The notes under the pieces: model-generated
Told to the model about the DNA's origin: nothing
The model's database searches: none
Seen by the model: only the letters and a program-made list of their open reading frames with translations
Made by a program: the position numbers and the translations under genes
Part shown: in pieces, positions 40,761 to 50,260 of the stretch
Layout: each line of letters opens with the position of its first letter
How positions within the stretch are numbered: the first letter of the stretch is position 1
Assembly (NCBI RefSeq): GCF_037977385.1
Contig: NZ_CP150277.1
Coordinates: 2,147,001-2,211,000 of the forward strand
DNA length: 64,000 bases
Direction of reading: 5' to 3'
From: Terribacillus sp. FSL K6-0262
GTDB lineage: Bacteria; Bacillota; Bacilli; Bacillales; Amphibacillaceae

Positions 40761-41982
40761 AAATGGAAGAAGTCTCCGCCCGTGAGCGGCCATTTTTAAT
40801 ATGAGCAGTAAGCAATGTGATACCGCAAATGATAAGCAGGGCGCTTGTCATATAGAAAACGGCCGAGAAGCCGAAATAACCAGCCATCATACCGCCCAAT
40901 ATCGGACCGATGAAGTTCCCGAGGAACCGAAGGCTGTTATTATATCCGAGTACTTCTCCTTGCATGGTAAGCGGAGCGGCATGCCGGATGTAAGCGACTC
41001 GCAGCGGGATGATACCGCCGATGGCCATGCCCAGAAGCAGGCGGATGATTGCTAGTTCCCAGACCGAGCCGACCATTGCACCGGGTATATAAACGATACC
41101 TGCGGCAATGATGAGTCCTATCAGGATCTTGACATATCCGATGCGGTCGCCAAGCTTTCCCCAAGTCCTTGTCATGAGCAGATTTCCCAGTCCGGCTGCC
41201 GAAAAGGCAATACCGGAGTAGAATGCTAGATTCTCAGGCCCATGCAGTTCCCGGACATATAAAGATAGGATTGGCTGGACGCTGAAATTGGCAATCTGGA
41301 TCAATGAGCTTAAAAGGAGTACGACTAGTAAAATCGGATCCTTCAGGATATGTGTGAGCACTTCCTTGGAAGTATAATGTGATTTCTCCCCTTTTTGAAC
41401 CTTCACTGGGTATTCCTTCGTTCCGAACGTGACGAGTACGGCAGAGATGAAGACGCTTATCGATACAAGCAGGAATGTTCCATGAAAGCCGATGCTGTCG
41501 GCCAGGATGCCGCCGATCATCGGACCGAAGAGCATACCAGTGATGCTGCCGGTCTGTAAGGTGCCGAGCACGCGTCCGGCAATGTGACTGGGAGTCTGTG
41601 TCGAAATGAACGCTTGGGATATTCCGATGAATCCGGTGAAGATTCCCATGAATACACGGAGCATGAATAACTGCCACACATTTTCGGTGAATCCGAGCAG
41701 GAGAATGGAAACCCCCATGCCGAAGGAAGATATGATCAAAATAAGCTTCCGTCCGTATCGGTCGCCGATTTTCCCCCAGAATGGCGAGCATATGAATGCG
41801 GTAACAAAAGTCACCCCGAAAATGATGCCTGACCAGCTTTGGACCTCCCGATCGGATAATGTACCGAATGATGAAATATATAAGGAGAGGAATGGCATGA
41901 TCATACTCAAGCTCGCCGAGATGAAGAAATTGGCGAACCACATGATAAACAGGTTGCGTTTTGCGAGCTGTTCGTCCGTCAT
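40759..41982 (-). CDS. MFS drug-efflux type transporter (DHA1, MdtG-like)
   Basis: A 407-residue, 12-helix major facilitator protein. Motif A appears as GKIGDRYGRKLIL after helix 2 and again as GKLGDRIGYVK in the second half; the antiporter motif C region reads SITGMLFGPMIGGILAD in helix 5. These mark drug:proton antiporters. The substrate cannot be told. The start has only a weak AAGAAG about 11 bases upstream. Confidence 0.83.
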   Translation of the reverse strand: MTDEQLAKRNLFIMWFANFFISASLSMIMPFLSLYISSFGTLSDREVQSWSGIIFGVTFVTAFICSPFWGKIGDRYGRKLILIISSFGMGVSILLLGFTENVWQLFMLRVFMGIFTGFIGISQAFISTQTPSHIAGRVLGTLQTGSITGMLFGPMIGGILADSIGFHGTFLLVSISVFISAVLVTFGTKEYPVKVQKGEKSHYTSKEVLTHILKDPILLVVLLLSSLIQIANFSVQPILSLYVRELHGPENLAFYSGIAFSAAGLGNLLMTRTWGKLGDRIGYVKILIGLIIAAGIVYIPGAMVGSVWELAIIRLLLGMAIGGIIPLRVAYIRHAAPLTMQGEVLGYNNSLRFLGNFIGPILGGMMAGYFGFSAVFYMTSALLIICGITLLTAHIKNGRSRAETSSI

Positions 41983-42097
41983 TATGTGAAAAACACTTCT
42001 TTCGCATTAATATTTCGTTTCCCTAACTAATTATACACACGAATGGAAGGGATATGCAAAGGGGTGGCTTGTAAATGGCAGGAAGGATAGAGAAAAA

Positions 42098-42126
42098 TTG
42101 CAGGGGAACAATGAACATGATAAAAT
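42098..42126 (+). promoter_or_regulatory. promoter of helD
   Basis: -35 TTGCAG (42098-42103), 17-base spacer, -10 TAAAAT (42121-42126); a roughly 90-base AT-rich leader follows. Confidence 0.55.
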
Positions 42127-42221
42127 AGAGGATGTTCTGCTAATATAACATAATTTAGCAAACCATATAAAATTATACTTTATTTCAATATAAATGTCAA
42201 ATGTTTTGGAGGGACGCCGGT

Positions 42222-44534
42222 ATGACTGAAGAGGAGAAGGATTTAAAGGACGAACAAGCCCGCGTGGCCCGGGTCCAGGAAACGATCGAAAAGAAACGGG
42301 AAAAAACCGCAGGAATGATTCAAGGGCTCCGGGAGAAAGTGATCGATTTGCGCAAGAATTTCTGGGAGGATGTAACTGTCAACCTGGATGAGCCGGATGA
42401 TGTGAATGAAACGCAGGCCAGCCTGAAGCAGCAGGCTGAGCTTCTTGGTGAACGGGAGCGGACCCATCAGCAGATCCATAATGAAGTGAAAACATTGGAC
42501 CGCTTGCAGCGCAACCCTTATTTCGGCCGTATCGATTTCCGGGAAACGGGTGCTGATCATGAGGAGGAAATCTATGTCGGGCTGGCGAGTCTGATGGATG
42601 AGAAGGAAGAGGATTTCCTCATCTATGATTGGCGGGCGCCGATCTCCAGCATGTATTATGATTTTTCACCTGGAGAGGCTTCCTACGAAACGATCGAAGG
42701 CAGGATACAAGGGGAAATGACGCTGAAACGCCAGTTCATCATCCGTAATGGGAAGCTGGTTGCTTTGTTTGATACAGGGGTGACGATCGGTGACAGTCTC
42801 CTGCAGTATGTACTTGGCGGGAATGCGAGTACCGAGATGAAAAGCATCGTTGCGACCATCCAGAAAGAGCAGAATCAAATCATCCGTAACGAATCTGCCG
42901 CTAATTTGATTGTACAAGGTGCAGCGGGGAGCGGCAAAACATCGGCGGCGCTGCAGCGGGTGGCATACTTGCTGTATCACTATCGCGATCGCATCTCGGC
43001 TGAGAATATCGTGCTGCTGTCCCCGAACCCGCTGTTCAACAGCTATGTATCCAATGTCTTGCCGGAGCTTGGGGAAGATAATATGAAGCAGGCTACTTTC
43101 TATGCCCATATGGATGCCCAGCTGGAGGGCAGGGAGACGATCGAGACGCCATTTGAACAAATGGAATATATGCTGCTTGCTTCCGGGGAGGAAAAGGAGC
43201 GGAGGCTTGCTGGTATCCAGTATAAAGCAAGCTTGGATTTCAAGCATTACATCGATGACAAGCTGGACGAATTCAAGCGTGCCGGCCTCATTTTCAAGGA
43301 TGTCAGCTTCCGTAAGCAGCGCATCGTGAGCAAGCAGGAAATCCAGTCTTATTTTTACAGCCTGTCCAATACTTTGCCGATTTCCAACCGGGCCGAGCTG
43401 ACTGCGGCTTGGATCGTCGAAAAACTCCAGCTGTGGGGTGAATGGGAAACACGGAAGGATTGGGTTCGGGAAGAAGTCGAGCTGATGGAAAAAGAGGACT
43501 ATGTCGAAGCATTTGCCGAGCTCCAGAAGAAAGAACGCTCAGAAACGGACGATTTTGAGGAGAACAAACAGGAAGAAGAAATTCTCCGGAAATGGGTTGT
43601 CGAACGGAAGCTTCGTCCCTTGATCAAGAAAGTCCGTAAGCATGCCTTCATCAATGTCAAAAAGTCATACTTGCGTATGCTGGCAGCCGAAAGACGGCCG
43701 GAAATGCCAGCTTCGTGGCCAGAGCTATATGAAACGACGAAGCAGAATCTCATGCGGAAATATATGAGCTGGGAAGATGTGACGCCATTCGTATATTTCC
43801 GTGATAAGGTGCTGGGGGATCGCTCGGATAAGTCCATCCGTTATGTGCTCATCGATGAAGCGCAGGATTATTCGGCGTTCCAGTTCGCCTATTTGCAGCA
43901 GGCTTTCCCGAATGCGAGGATGACATTGCTTGGTGATATCAATCAGGCGATTCAGGCGCATGCTTTGACAGGGGAGAATGTGCTCTCTGGCAATACAGCC
44001 GACAGTCATCGAATCGAGCTGTGGCGCAGCTATCGTTCGACAAGGCAGATAGTCGACTTCACGAAGGAGCTCTTGGATAACGCCAAGGATATACAGCCTT
44101 TCAACCGCGATGGTGATTTGCCGACAGTGATAAAAGCAGCTGACGAGCAGGAAAGGCGCCGGCTGATTCTGGAGAAGATCCGATCTTTGCAGGAAGCTGG
44201 TTACGAAACGATTGCAGTGATTGGCAAGACCAGCAAGGAGAGCAAAGAAGCGCATGATTGGATCAAGGAAGAAATGGAAGCAGATCTGATTACCGAAACG
44301 ACTTCCCAATACAAAAAAGGTTTATCGGTGATCCCGGCATATCTGGCCAAGGGTATCGAATTCGATGCTGTCCTATTGTATGATGTCTCGGATGAGTCGT
44401 ACGGCCATGAATCGGAGCGTACCTTGCTTTACACAGCATGTACAAGAGCGATGCATGAATTGCATATGTATACTGTCAGGAACTTGAGTCCATTTATCAA
44501 AGCGGCAGCTGCCGAAACGTATGCAGTCAAATAA
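42222..44534 (+). CDS. helD: RNA polymerase recycling motor HelD
   Basis: This 770-residue superfamily-1 helicase-like ATPase has an N-terminal coiled coil (about 5-90, EEEKDLKDEQARVARVQ...) that enters the RNAP secondary channel, then Walker A in VQGAAGSGKTSAAL (about 233-240), a long HelD-specific insertion, Walker B in YVLIDEAQDYS, and C-terminal motifs TLLGDINQAI, SYRSTRQIV and TLLYTACTRAMHEL. HelD frees stalled RNA polymerase. ATG 42222 follows GGAGGG. The gene stands alone. Confidence 0.92.
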   Translation: MTEEEKDLKDEQARVARVQETIEKKREKTAGMIQGLREKVIDLRKNFWEDVTVNLDEPDDVNETQASLKQQAELLGERERTHQQIHNEVKTLDRLQRNPYFGRIDFRETGADHEEEIYVGLASLMDEKEEDFLIYDWRAPISSMYYDFSPGEASYETIEGRIQGEMTLKRQFIIRNGKLVALFDTGVTIGDSLLQYVLGGNASTEMKSIVATIQKEQNQIIRNESAANLIVQGAAGSGKTSAALQRVAYLLYHYRDRISAENIVLLSPNPLFNSYVSNVLPELGEDNMKQATFYAHMDAQLEGRETIETPFEQMEYMLLASGEEKERRLAGIQYKASLDFKHYIDDKLDEFKRAGLIFKDVSFRKQRIVSKQEIQSYFYSLSNTLPISNRAELTAAWIVEKLQLWGEWETRKDWVREEVELMEKEDYVEAFAELQKKERSETDDFEENKQEEEILRKWVVERKLRPLIKKVRKHAFINVKKSYLRMLAAERRPEMPASWPELYETTKQNLMRKYMSWEDVTPFVYFRDKVLGDRSDKSIRYVLIDEAQDYSAFQFAYLQQAFPNARMTLLGDINQAIQAHALTGENVLSGNTADSHRIELWRSYRSTRQIVDFTKELLDNAKDIQPFNRDGDLPTVIKAADEQERRRLILEKIRSLQEAGYETIAVIGKTSKESKEAHDWIKEEMEADLITETTSQYKKGLSVIPAYLAKGIEFDAVLLYDVSDESYGHESERTLLYTACTRAMHELHMYTVRNLSPFIKAAAAETYAVK

Positions 44535-44569
44535 AAAACAGGAATCCGTGAAGGATTCCTGTTTTTTTT
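44534..44569. terminator. bidirectional terminator
   Basis: Stem AAACAGGAATCC / GGATTCCTGTTT, loop GTGAA, long A and T runs; the yflS-like stop codon lies at its right end. Confidence 0.88.
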
Positions 44570-46001
44570 ACCATAGACCGATCAGTTTCCACCACAGTCC
44601 GCCAATTCCGATCCAGACGATAAGGTGGATGATGGAGATGAGGAAACCAAGCCCCCACCATTTTTGCTGGGAAACGAAGCCTGCGCCGAAGAATACCGGG
44701 GCAGGGCCGCTGCCATAGTGTGTCAGACAGCCGAACAAGTTGCTGAAGAAAGCCAGCAATAACGCTGATAATAATGGCGGCGCGCCAGCTGCCACAACGA
44801 CGGAAAGGAAGGCGGCATACATCGCGCTGACGTGGGCTGTGTTACTCGCAAAGAAGTAATGGGAGTAGAAATACACGACAGCCAAAATCAGCAATGCAAC
44901 CGGCCAGGATAGTGTGCTTACGACATCACTCATGATATCGCTGAACCAAGGTACAAGACCAAGTTCATTCAGGTAATTCGCCATCATGACAAGCACGGCG
45001 AACCAAACGAGTGTATCCCATGCACCTTGTTCCTGCTTGATATCGGACCAAGTCAATACTTCCGTAAGCAATAGCACGACAAGACCGATGAAAGCGGCAG
45101 TCGTAGAACCGATACCGAAGTTTTCGCCGAAAATCCATAATACAAGCAGCAATAGGAAAACAGCGATCATATACCATTCGGAACGCTTCAGCTTGCCCAT
45201 GCTCTGCAGTTTCACGGTTGCCATTTCAGTCGCCTTCGGTGTCTCCTTGATTTCAGGAGGATACAGCTTGAAGATGACGAATGGAATGACGATCAAACTG
45301 ATGATACCAGGGACGATGGAAGCAAGGATCCAGCTTCCCCATGAGATCGATTGACCAGTGACGCTTTCCGCAGCGCTGGCTGCCAATGGGTTTGCTGCCA
45401 TTGCTGTCAGGAACATGGCGGAAGTGATGCCGTTTCCTTGATAGGACGTGAAAGTCAGGAAGGAACCGATTTTCCGCTCCGTGCCATCTCCGCTCCTGGA
45501 TCCATAGGAATTGGACAATGACTGGATGATCGGGAAGATGATACCGCCGGCACGTGCTGTATTGGACGGCATAGCCGGTGACAGGATCAAATCACTTCCG
45601 ATCAAGGAATAAGACAAGCCCAATGTCTTTTTACCAAACAGGCGGACGAATAAATAAGCAATCCTTGATCCGAGTCCTGTTTTGATAAAGCCTCTGGAAA
45701 TGAAGAAGGCAATGACGATGAGCCAGATCGTGCTGTTCTGGAATCCGCTCAGTGCTTCCTCCAGACCAAGTGTTTTTGTCAGCACAATCGCTGTCAAAGA
45801 TAGGATGGCGACGCTTCCCATCGGCATTGGTTTAATGATCAAACCGATGATCGTCGCGACGAAGATGGCGAACAGATGCCATGCTTCGGCTTTTACACCA
45901 TCTGGTGAAGGGATGAACCAAAGGATTACGCCGATCAATATGGTGATCAGAAGTGGAATCCATTTGACTTCCCGTTTTGATTTGCTTGATGAATCAGCCA
46001 T
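44568..46001 (-). CDS. yflS: DASS-family dicarboxylate:sodium symporter (YflS-like)
   Basis: A 477-residue polytopic transporter of the divalent-anion:sodium group, plant DiT1/YflS branch: ILSLTAIVLTKTLGLEEALSGFQNSTIWLIVIAFF, PSNTARAGGIIFP (SNT motif 1) and SNTAHVSAMYAAF (SNT motif 2). It should import or exchange 2-oxoglutarate, malate or similar acids. AAAGGGG precedes the ATG. No DctSR-type regulator is adjacent. Confidence 0.85.
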   Translation of the reverse strand: MADSSSKSKREVKWIPLLITILIGVILWFIPSPDGVKAEAWHLFAIFVATIIGLIIKPMPMGSVAILSLTAIVLTKTLGLEEALSGFQNSTIWLIVIAFFISRGFIKTGLGSRIAYLFVRLFGKKTLGLSYSLIGSDLILSPAMPSNTARAGGIIFPIIQSLSNSYGSRSGDGTERKIGSFLTFTSYQGNGITSAMFLTAMAANPLAASAAESVTGQSISWGSWILASIVPGIISLIVIPFVIFKLYPPEIKETPKATEMATVKLQSMGKLKRSEWYMIAVFLLLLVLWIFGENFGIGSTTAAFIGLVVLLLTEVLTWSDIKQEQGAWDTLVWFAVLVMMANYLNELGLVPWFSDIMSDVVSTLSWPVALLILAVVYFYSHYFFASNTAHVSAMYAAFLSVVVAAGAPPLLSALLLAFFSNLFGCLTHYGSGPAPVFFGAGFVSQQKWWGLGFLISIIHLIVWIGIGGLWWKLIGLW

Positions 46002-46260
46002 GATGAAGACCCCTTTAGAAAGTTATTAAATTAAGAAAACAATAATTATATTAGCACAAAAATATTGATATGAAAGTATTCAGTATAAGCAAAATTACAT
46101 TTTATCTGATTTAAAAAATTTAATAAATCATTCAGATTAAAATGATTATAATGTAATGGAAATAAGCGAAAAAATGGTTCACACAGATTAAGTAACCTCC
46201 CGCTTCGTATCCTGCACCTTGTTAATATGCCAATGTTAATTAAAAAAAATAAATGAGAAT
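46002..46260. other. AT-rich intergenic region with imperfect palindrome
   Basis: It holds the yflS-like promoter region on the minus strand (TATAAT at 46054-46049, poor -35). About 40 bases further upstream is an interrupted inverted repeat: ATCTGATTTA (46104-46113) against TAAATCA-TTCAGAT (46124-46137). The rest shows nothing I can name. Confidence 0.4.
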
Positions 46261-46289
46261 AAAAAAAGAATCCGAAAAAATTCGGATTC
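46261..46289 (-). terminator. terminator of the hydroxyacid dehydrogenase gene
   Basis: Minus strand stem GAATCCGAA / TTCGGATTC, then a T7 run. Confidence 0.85.
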
Positions 46290-46304
46290 CGTGTCATTTT
46301 TGGG

Positions 46305-47165
46305 TCAATCCCTTGCCAAAAGTGCATAAACGGCGGCGACATCTTGCTTGCCATAGCCGTTCTTTTTCGCCAATGCGTACAGTTCCTTGACGCTGTTGGT
46401 CATCGGGAGGGGAGCACCTGCTTCATAGGCTGTTTCTGAAATCTGCTGTAAGTCCTTGTATGCATGTTCCAAAGGGAATTGGGGGTCGAAATCTTGATTG
46501 AGAATCGTATCCCGCTTACCGGCTTGGATATCACTCGTCACTGGCAAGGCAAGCAGGACATCCATCAAATGCTCCCGATCCAGACCGACTGCTTCACCGA
46601 AGCTGACAGCTTCAGATAAACCGGTCAAGGATTGGACGAGCAGCATATTGACTGCCAATTTGGTAGCTGAACCATTGCCATTTCCACCCATGTATTGGAT
46701 GCTTTGTCCCATTTTCTCAAGCAGTGGGGTGATTTCTTTTACATCCTTTTCATCACCGCCGACAAGGAAGTGCAGCTTTCCTTGCTGAGCCGGTGCCTTG
46801 GATCCGGAAACGGGTGCATCGACAAAGCGGATATCATGAGCTCGAGCTGCTTTTGCCATCTCCTTCGTGAAAGCGGGCTTGACAGTGCTCGCATCGACCC
46901 ATAAGCCATTCTTTTTCATGCCGCTGAAAAGTCCGTCTTCACCAAAGATGACAGCTTGGACTGCTCCTGGATCTGTCAGCATCGTAAATACGATATCAGC
47001 TTGCTCCCCGACTTCACGAGGCGAGTCAGCCCAGACAGCACCTTTGTCCATCAACGCGTGTGCTTTCTCTTTTGTACGGTTGAAAACGACTAATCGCTCT
47101 CCCTTTTCCAGCAGATTGGCAGCCATGTTTTCTCCCATTATTCCTAGTCCGATAAATCCGATCAT
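46305..47165 (-). CDS. beta-hydroxyacid dehydrogenase (3-hydroxyisobutyrate/tartronate-semialdehyde type)
   Basis: A 286-residue enzyme: Rossmann motif GFIGLGIMGENMA, FVDAPVSGSKAPAQQGKL (substrate loop), catalytic Lys in GNGSATKLAVNML (about 170), and NRTKEK after the second strand, suggesting NADP use. Relatives act on 3-hydroxyisobutyrate, tartronate semialdehyde or succinic semialdehyde (GLYR). No pathway neighbours narrow this down. AAAGGATGG precedes the ATG. Confidence 0.85.
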   Translation of the reverse strand: MIGFIGLGIMGENMAANLLEKGERLVVFNRTKEKAHALMDKGAVWADSPREVGEQADIVFTMLTDPGAVQAVIFGEDGLFSGMKKNGLWVDASTVKPAFTKEMAKAARAHDIRFVDAPVSGSKAPAQQGKLHFLVGGDEKDVKEITPLLEKMGQSIQYMGGNGNGSATKLAVNMLLVQSLTGLSEAVSFGEAVGLDREHLMDVLLALPVTSDIQAGKRDTILNQDFDPQFPLEHAYKDLQQISETAYEAGAPLPMTNSVKELYALAKKNGYGKQDVAAVYALLARD

Positions 47166-47269
47166 ATAAGCACCATCCTTTATATTGGAGTCTTTTCTAG
47201 CATACAGAAAAACGGATTGTTTTTAAAAGTCTTTCGCACAGGATATGATACAAAGAAGGAGTGAAGAAA

Positions 47270-48277
47270 ATGAAGCTTAGTATATTGGATCAATCCCGGA
47301 TCAAAGAAGATGGCAGTGCGGCAGAAGCACTGGAGGAAACGGTGCGGCTGGCTGAGCTGGCGGATCAGCTTGGCTATACACGATTCTGGGTTTCCGAGCA
47401 TCACAGCGGCAGCCTGGCGCATAGCAGTCCAGAGCTTATGATGGGTCATCTGGCTGCACGGACGAGCCGCATCCGTATCGGTTCAGGCGGTGTCATGCTG
47501 CCTCATTATAGTGCGTATAAAGTGGCAGAAAATGCAAGATTGCTTGAAGCGCTCCATCCAGGAAGAATCGATCTTGGCATCGGAAGGGCGCCTGGTGGTA
47601 TGCCGGCTGCGAAAAGAGCATTGCAGGAGCATAAATCTGTGCCGGAGGATTGGTATGATCAGCAGATACGGGACCTGCTTCATTACCTGGATATAAGAAA
47701 AGAAGACAAGCATCGGTTCGGCGACTTGCGGGCGATGCCTGAAATCGGCACCGCCCCATCTGTATGGCTGCTCGGCGGCAGTGCCGGAAGTGCAGGGCTT
47801 GCTGCGTATCATGGAATCGGATTCGCCTATGCGCAATTCATCCGTGGGGAAAAGGATGCAGCGGTGCTGGATGTATATCGAAAATCCTTCCGGAAGAATG
47901 AACAGGAGCCGCAAATGATGGTCAGTCTCTTCCTTTTCTGTGCAGAAACGACGGAAGCTGCAGAAGCCTTGGCCAAAAGTCATGAGGTTGCCTCGCTTTT
48001 GCAGGAGCAGGGAAGACCAGTGAAAGGGATGCTCCGCCCGGATACAGCGTCAGCCTATAAGCTGTCTCCTTATGAAAAGGAGCGCCTGGAAGACAACCGC
48101 CCGACCATGGTGATCGGGACACCTGATGAAGTACTTCAGCAATTGGATGAGCTGGAGAACTATTACGGAGCGGAGGTCGAGTTCATGCTGACCAGCCCCG
48201 TTTATGAAGAGAAAGCAAGACAAAATGGGTTCCGCCTGTTGATGGAGGCCCATCGGCGCCGCAGTTATTCTGTTTGA
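47270..48277 (+). CDS. LLM-class flavin-dependent monooxygenase (type MsnO-like)
   Basis: A 335-residue luciferase-like protein beginning KLSILDQSRI, with RLAELADQLGYTRFWVSEHH, SGGVMLPHYSAYKVAENARLLEALHPGRIDLGIGRAPGG and VIGTPDEVLQQLDEL. These are the group-1 LLM hallmarks and FMN-binding region. ATG 47270 is used because AAGAAGGAG ends just before it; a GTG at 47261 overlaps that site. Substrate unknown. Its stop codon overlaps the -35 of the next unit. Confidence 0.82.
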   Translation: MKLSILDQSRIKEDGSAAEALEETVRLAELADQLGYTRFWVSEHHSGSLAHSSPELMMGHLAARTSRIRIGSGGVMLPHYSAYKVAENARLLEALHPGRIDLGIGRAPGGMPAAKRALQEHKSVPEDWYDQQIRDLLHYLDIRKEDKHRFGDLRAMPEIGTAPSVWLLGGSAGSAGLAAYHGIGFAYAQFIRGEKDAAVLDVYRKSFRKNEQEPQMMVSLFLFCAETTEAAEALAKSHEVASLLQEQGRPVKGMLRPDTASAYKLSPYEKERLEDNRPTMVIGTPDEVLQQLDELENYYGAEVEFMLTSPVYEEKARQNGFRLLMEAHRRRSYSV

Positions 48278-48303
48278 ATCGGACACCGCTATTCTGGTAT
48301 AGT
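48274..48303 (+). promoter_or_regulatory. SigA promoter before the second S-box
   Basis: -35 TTGAAT (48274-48279), 18-base spacer, -10 TATAGT (48298-48303). Confidence 0.65.
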
Positions 48304-48321
48304 AAGAGTGATAATTCATAA

Positions 48322-48440
48322 GAAGTCTTATAACGAGTGGCGGAGGGAAAGGCCCGATGAAGCCCGGCAACCCACTGCAGGAGGGCAGTCCTGCAGGAAG
48401 GTGCTACGACCTGCAGCAAAAGCTGCGTGATAAGATGACG
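48322..48440 (+). promoter_or_regulatory. SAM-I (S-box) riboswitch aptamer
   Basis: S-box blocks in order: CTTAT-AACGAGTGGCGGAGGG, CCCGATGAAGCCCGGCAACC, a stem CTGCAGG/CCTGCAG, AAGGTGCTACGACCTGCAG, and closing GATAAGATGAC pairing with the 5' GTCTTAT. It controls the sulfonate/sulfone-type monooxygenase gene downstream. Confidence 0.93.
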
Positions 48441-48456
48441 ACGGCTGCAAACAATG

Positions 48457-48483
48457 GCTTCTTCTCATCGAAGAAGCTTTTTT
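48457..48483 (+). terminator. S-box expression-platform terminator
   Basis: Stem GCTTCTTC / GAAGAAGC, loop TCATC, then a T6 run, 56 bases before the gene. Confidence 0.88.
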
Positions 48484-48539
48484 AGTAGATTTGATGTGTC
48501 GTTCGGTAGGATTTCCTATGTGCAAAAGGAGTAATAACA

Positions 48540-49559
48540 ATGAAATATGCATACTGGCAGCCAGTTTCAAACAGCTGGCTGCGTCATGTGGAGGATGGGG
48601 GGCCGCTGCGTTTGACGTGTGTCCAAGAAATAGCGCATATGGCGGAAACCTTGGGGTTCGATGCCGTATTCCTTCCAGATACTTACCTATACCAAGGGAA
48701 AAATGCCGATCAGAAGCTGGACTTTTGGGAAACGGCTGGAGCGATAGCAGAAGCAACCGATAAATTGCATATCATGGCAGCGGTCCGGCCCAGTATCGAT
48801 CAGCCGGCAGAAGCTGCCAAGCAGGCGGTGAAGATCGACGGAATCAGCAATAGCCGCTTTTCCCTGGCAGTCGTTTCATTTCTGCGTGAAGAGGAAAGAA
48901 AGCGTCAAGCTGGCGATATAGAAGGAACGGAGGAATTCTATCTCCAGACAGAAGAATTCTTCGAAGTACTGCGGGGAGTCTGGACTGCCGGCAGCTACAC
49001 ATACGATGGGCTGTACTATCAAGTGGAGCATGTCGATCATTTGCCTGCCGGAAAGAAAAAAGAGATTTCCCCTTTATATGCAGGCGGGGAAAGCGACTAC
49101 TTACGACAGACAATTGCCGAGACATGTGATGCGTATGTCATGAAGGGCGGCACAGTGCAGGAAGTGGCCAGTATGATTGCCGATATGCAGATTCGCCGGG
49201 AAGCATCTGGCAAGTCCGCGTTCACGGAGTTTGGCATGACAGCTTATGTCATATGCCGTGACTCAGAGGAAGAAGCCATCCAGGAATGGGAAAGGATTAC
49301 CAGTTCCGACTATGAAGCATATGTAACGGAGGAGGAGCTGGCGCAGAAAAGCAGGATAAGTGACGATGCTGTTTCTGCCAGAGGACTGCGGCCAAACTTT
49401 GTCGGGACACCGATGCAGATTGCACAGCGGATACTGGCTTATGAGCACGCAGGTGTCAGCCTATTGCTGCTTCAGTTTTCCCCGCAAAAACGAGAGATGG
49501 AGCGTTTCGCCAAAGAAGTCATCCCATTGGTGGAGGAAATGCGGGAAGATTCCATTTAA
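48540..49559 (+). CDS. FMNH2-dependent sulfone/sulfonate monooxygenase-like protein (SfnG/SsuD type)
   Basis: A 339-residue luciferase-like monooxygenase resembling the dimethyl-sulfone monooxygenase SfnG and alkanesulfonate monooxygenase SsuD: KYAYWQPVSNSWLRHVEDGGP, GFDAVFLPDTYL, MAAVRPSIDQPAEAAKQAVKIDGIS, FYLQTEEFFEVLRGVWT, YAGGESDYLRQ. The S-box riboswitch directly upstream ties it to sulfur or methionine supply, agreeing with C-S bond cleavage of an organosulfur compound. No ssu transporter or flavin reductase is adjacent, so FMNH2 must come from elsewhere. AAAAGGAG precedes the ATG. Confidence 0.8.
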   Translation: MKYAYWQPVSNSWLRHVEDGGPLRLTCVQEIAHMAETLGFDAVFLPDTYLYQGKNADQKLDFWETAGAIAEATDKLHIMAAVRPSIDQPAEAAKQAVKIDGISNSRFSLAVVSFLREEERKRQAGDIEGTEEFYLQTEEFFEVLRGVWTAGSYTYDGLYYQVEHVDHLPAGKKKEISPLYAGGESDYLRQTIAETCDAYVMKGGTVQEVASMIADMQIRREASGKSAFTEFGMTAYVICRDSEEEAIQEWERITSSDYEAYVTEEELAQKSRISDDAVSARGLRPNFVGTPMQIAQRILAYEHAGVSLLLLQFSPQKREMERFAKEVIPLVEEMREDSI

Positions 49560-49631
49560 TTGGGAATGAGCGGTGGACAATCTTATTTTTATCGCGTACA
49601 TTAGAAAAAAAGAGTGAGTATGGGGGAAACT

Positions 49632-50222
49632 ATGGAGCTATTGACGATTTTCGATGGGCAGCACCGGGAAATAGGAGTGAAAGAAAGACAGGCAGTCCAT
49701 CGCGATGGGGACTGGCATGAGACTTTCCACTGCTGGTTCGTGGAGCATGATGGTACAGAACCATACATTTATCTACAGCAGCGTTCTGCTAATAAAAGCG
49801 AATTTCCCGGGAAATACGACATTACTGCAGCTGGTCATCTGGGAAGCGGCGAAACGCCCGTAATAGGCGGCTTACGTGAGATACAGGAAGAATTGGGTGT
49901 CACGCTTCAGGAAAGTGATCTATTTTATAAAGGTATCATCCAAGAGGAATTATTCGCCAAGGATCTGATCGATCGGGAGTTCTGTCATCAATTTTTCTAT
50001 TACTTGGAAGAATTGCCGGAGATCTTGCTGAATGAAGAAGTGATACAGATTGTCAGGATGAAGGTGAATGACTTGGAAAGACTCGTGGAAGGCAAAGCGA
50101 AAAGCGTGGAAGCGGAAATCGTTGCGGGAGCTCCCTGTCAGCGAATCGAGATTACACATGAAGAACTTTGCCCTCATCAGCTTGATTATTATCGGGAAGT
50201 CATCATGATCTGCCATACATAA
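49632..50222 (+). CDS. NUDIX hydrolase
   Basis: A 196-residue protein with a perfect Nudix box GHLGSGETPVIGGLREIQEELGV (G-x5-E-x7-REUXEEXGU) and an N-terminal ELLTIFDGQHREIGVKERQAVH segment as in the IPP-isomerase-like or YfcD group. It hydrolyses a nucleoside diphosphate linked to X; the substrate is unknown. ATG 49632 follows GGGGGAAAC. Confidence 0.85.
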   Translation: MELLTIFDGQHREIGVKERQAVHRDGDWHETFHCWFVEHDGTEPYIYLQQRSANKSEFPGKYDITAAGHLGSGETPVIGGLREIQEELGVTLQESDLFYKGIIQEELFAKDLIDREFCHQFFYYLEELPEILLNEEVIQIVRMKVNDLERLVEGKAKSVEAEIVAGAPCQRIEITHEELCPHQLDYYREVIMICHT

Positions 50223-50254
50223 AAAAGGAACAGCAATGCCGCTGTTCCTTTTTT
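50221..50254. terminator. bidirectional terminator
   Basis: Perfect 14-bp stem AAAAAAGGAACAGC / GCTGTTCCTTTTTT with loop AATGCC. Confidence 0.9.
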
Positions 50255-50260
50255 ATTTCA

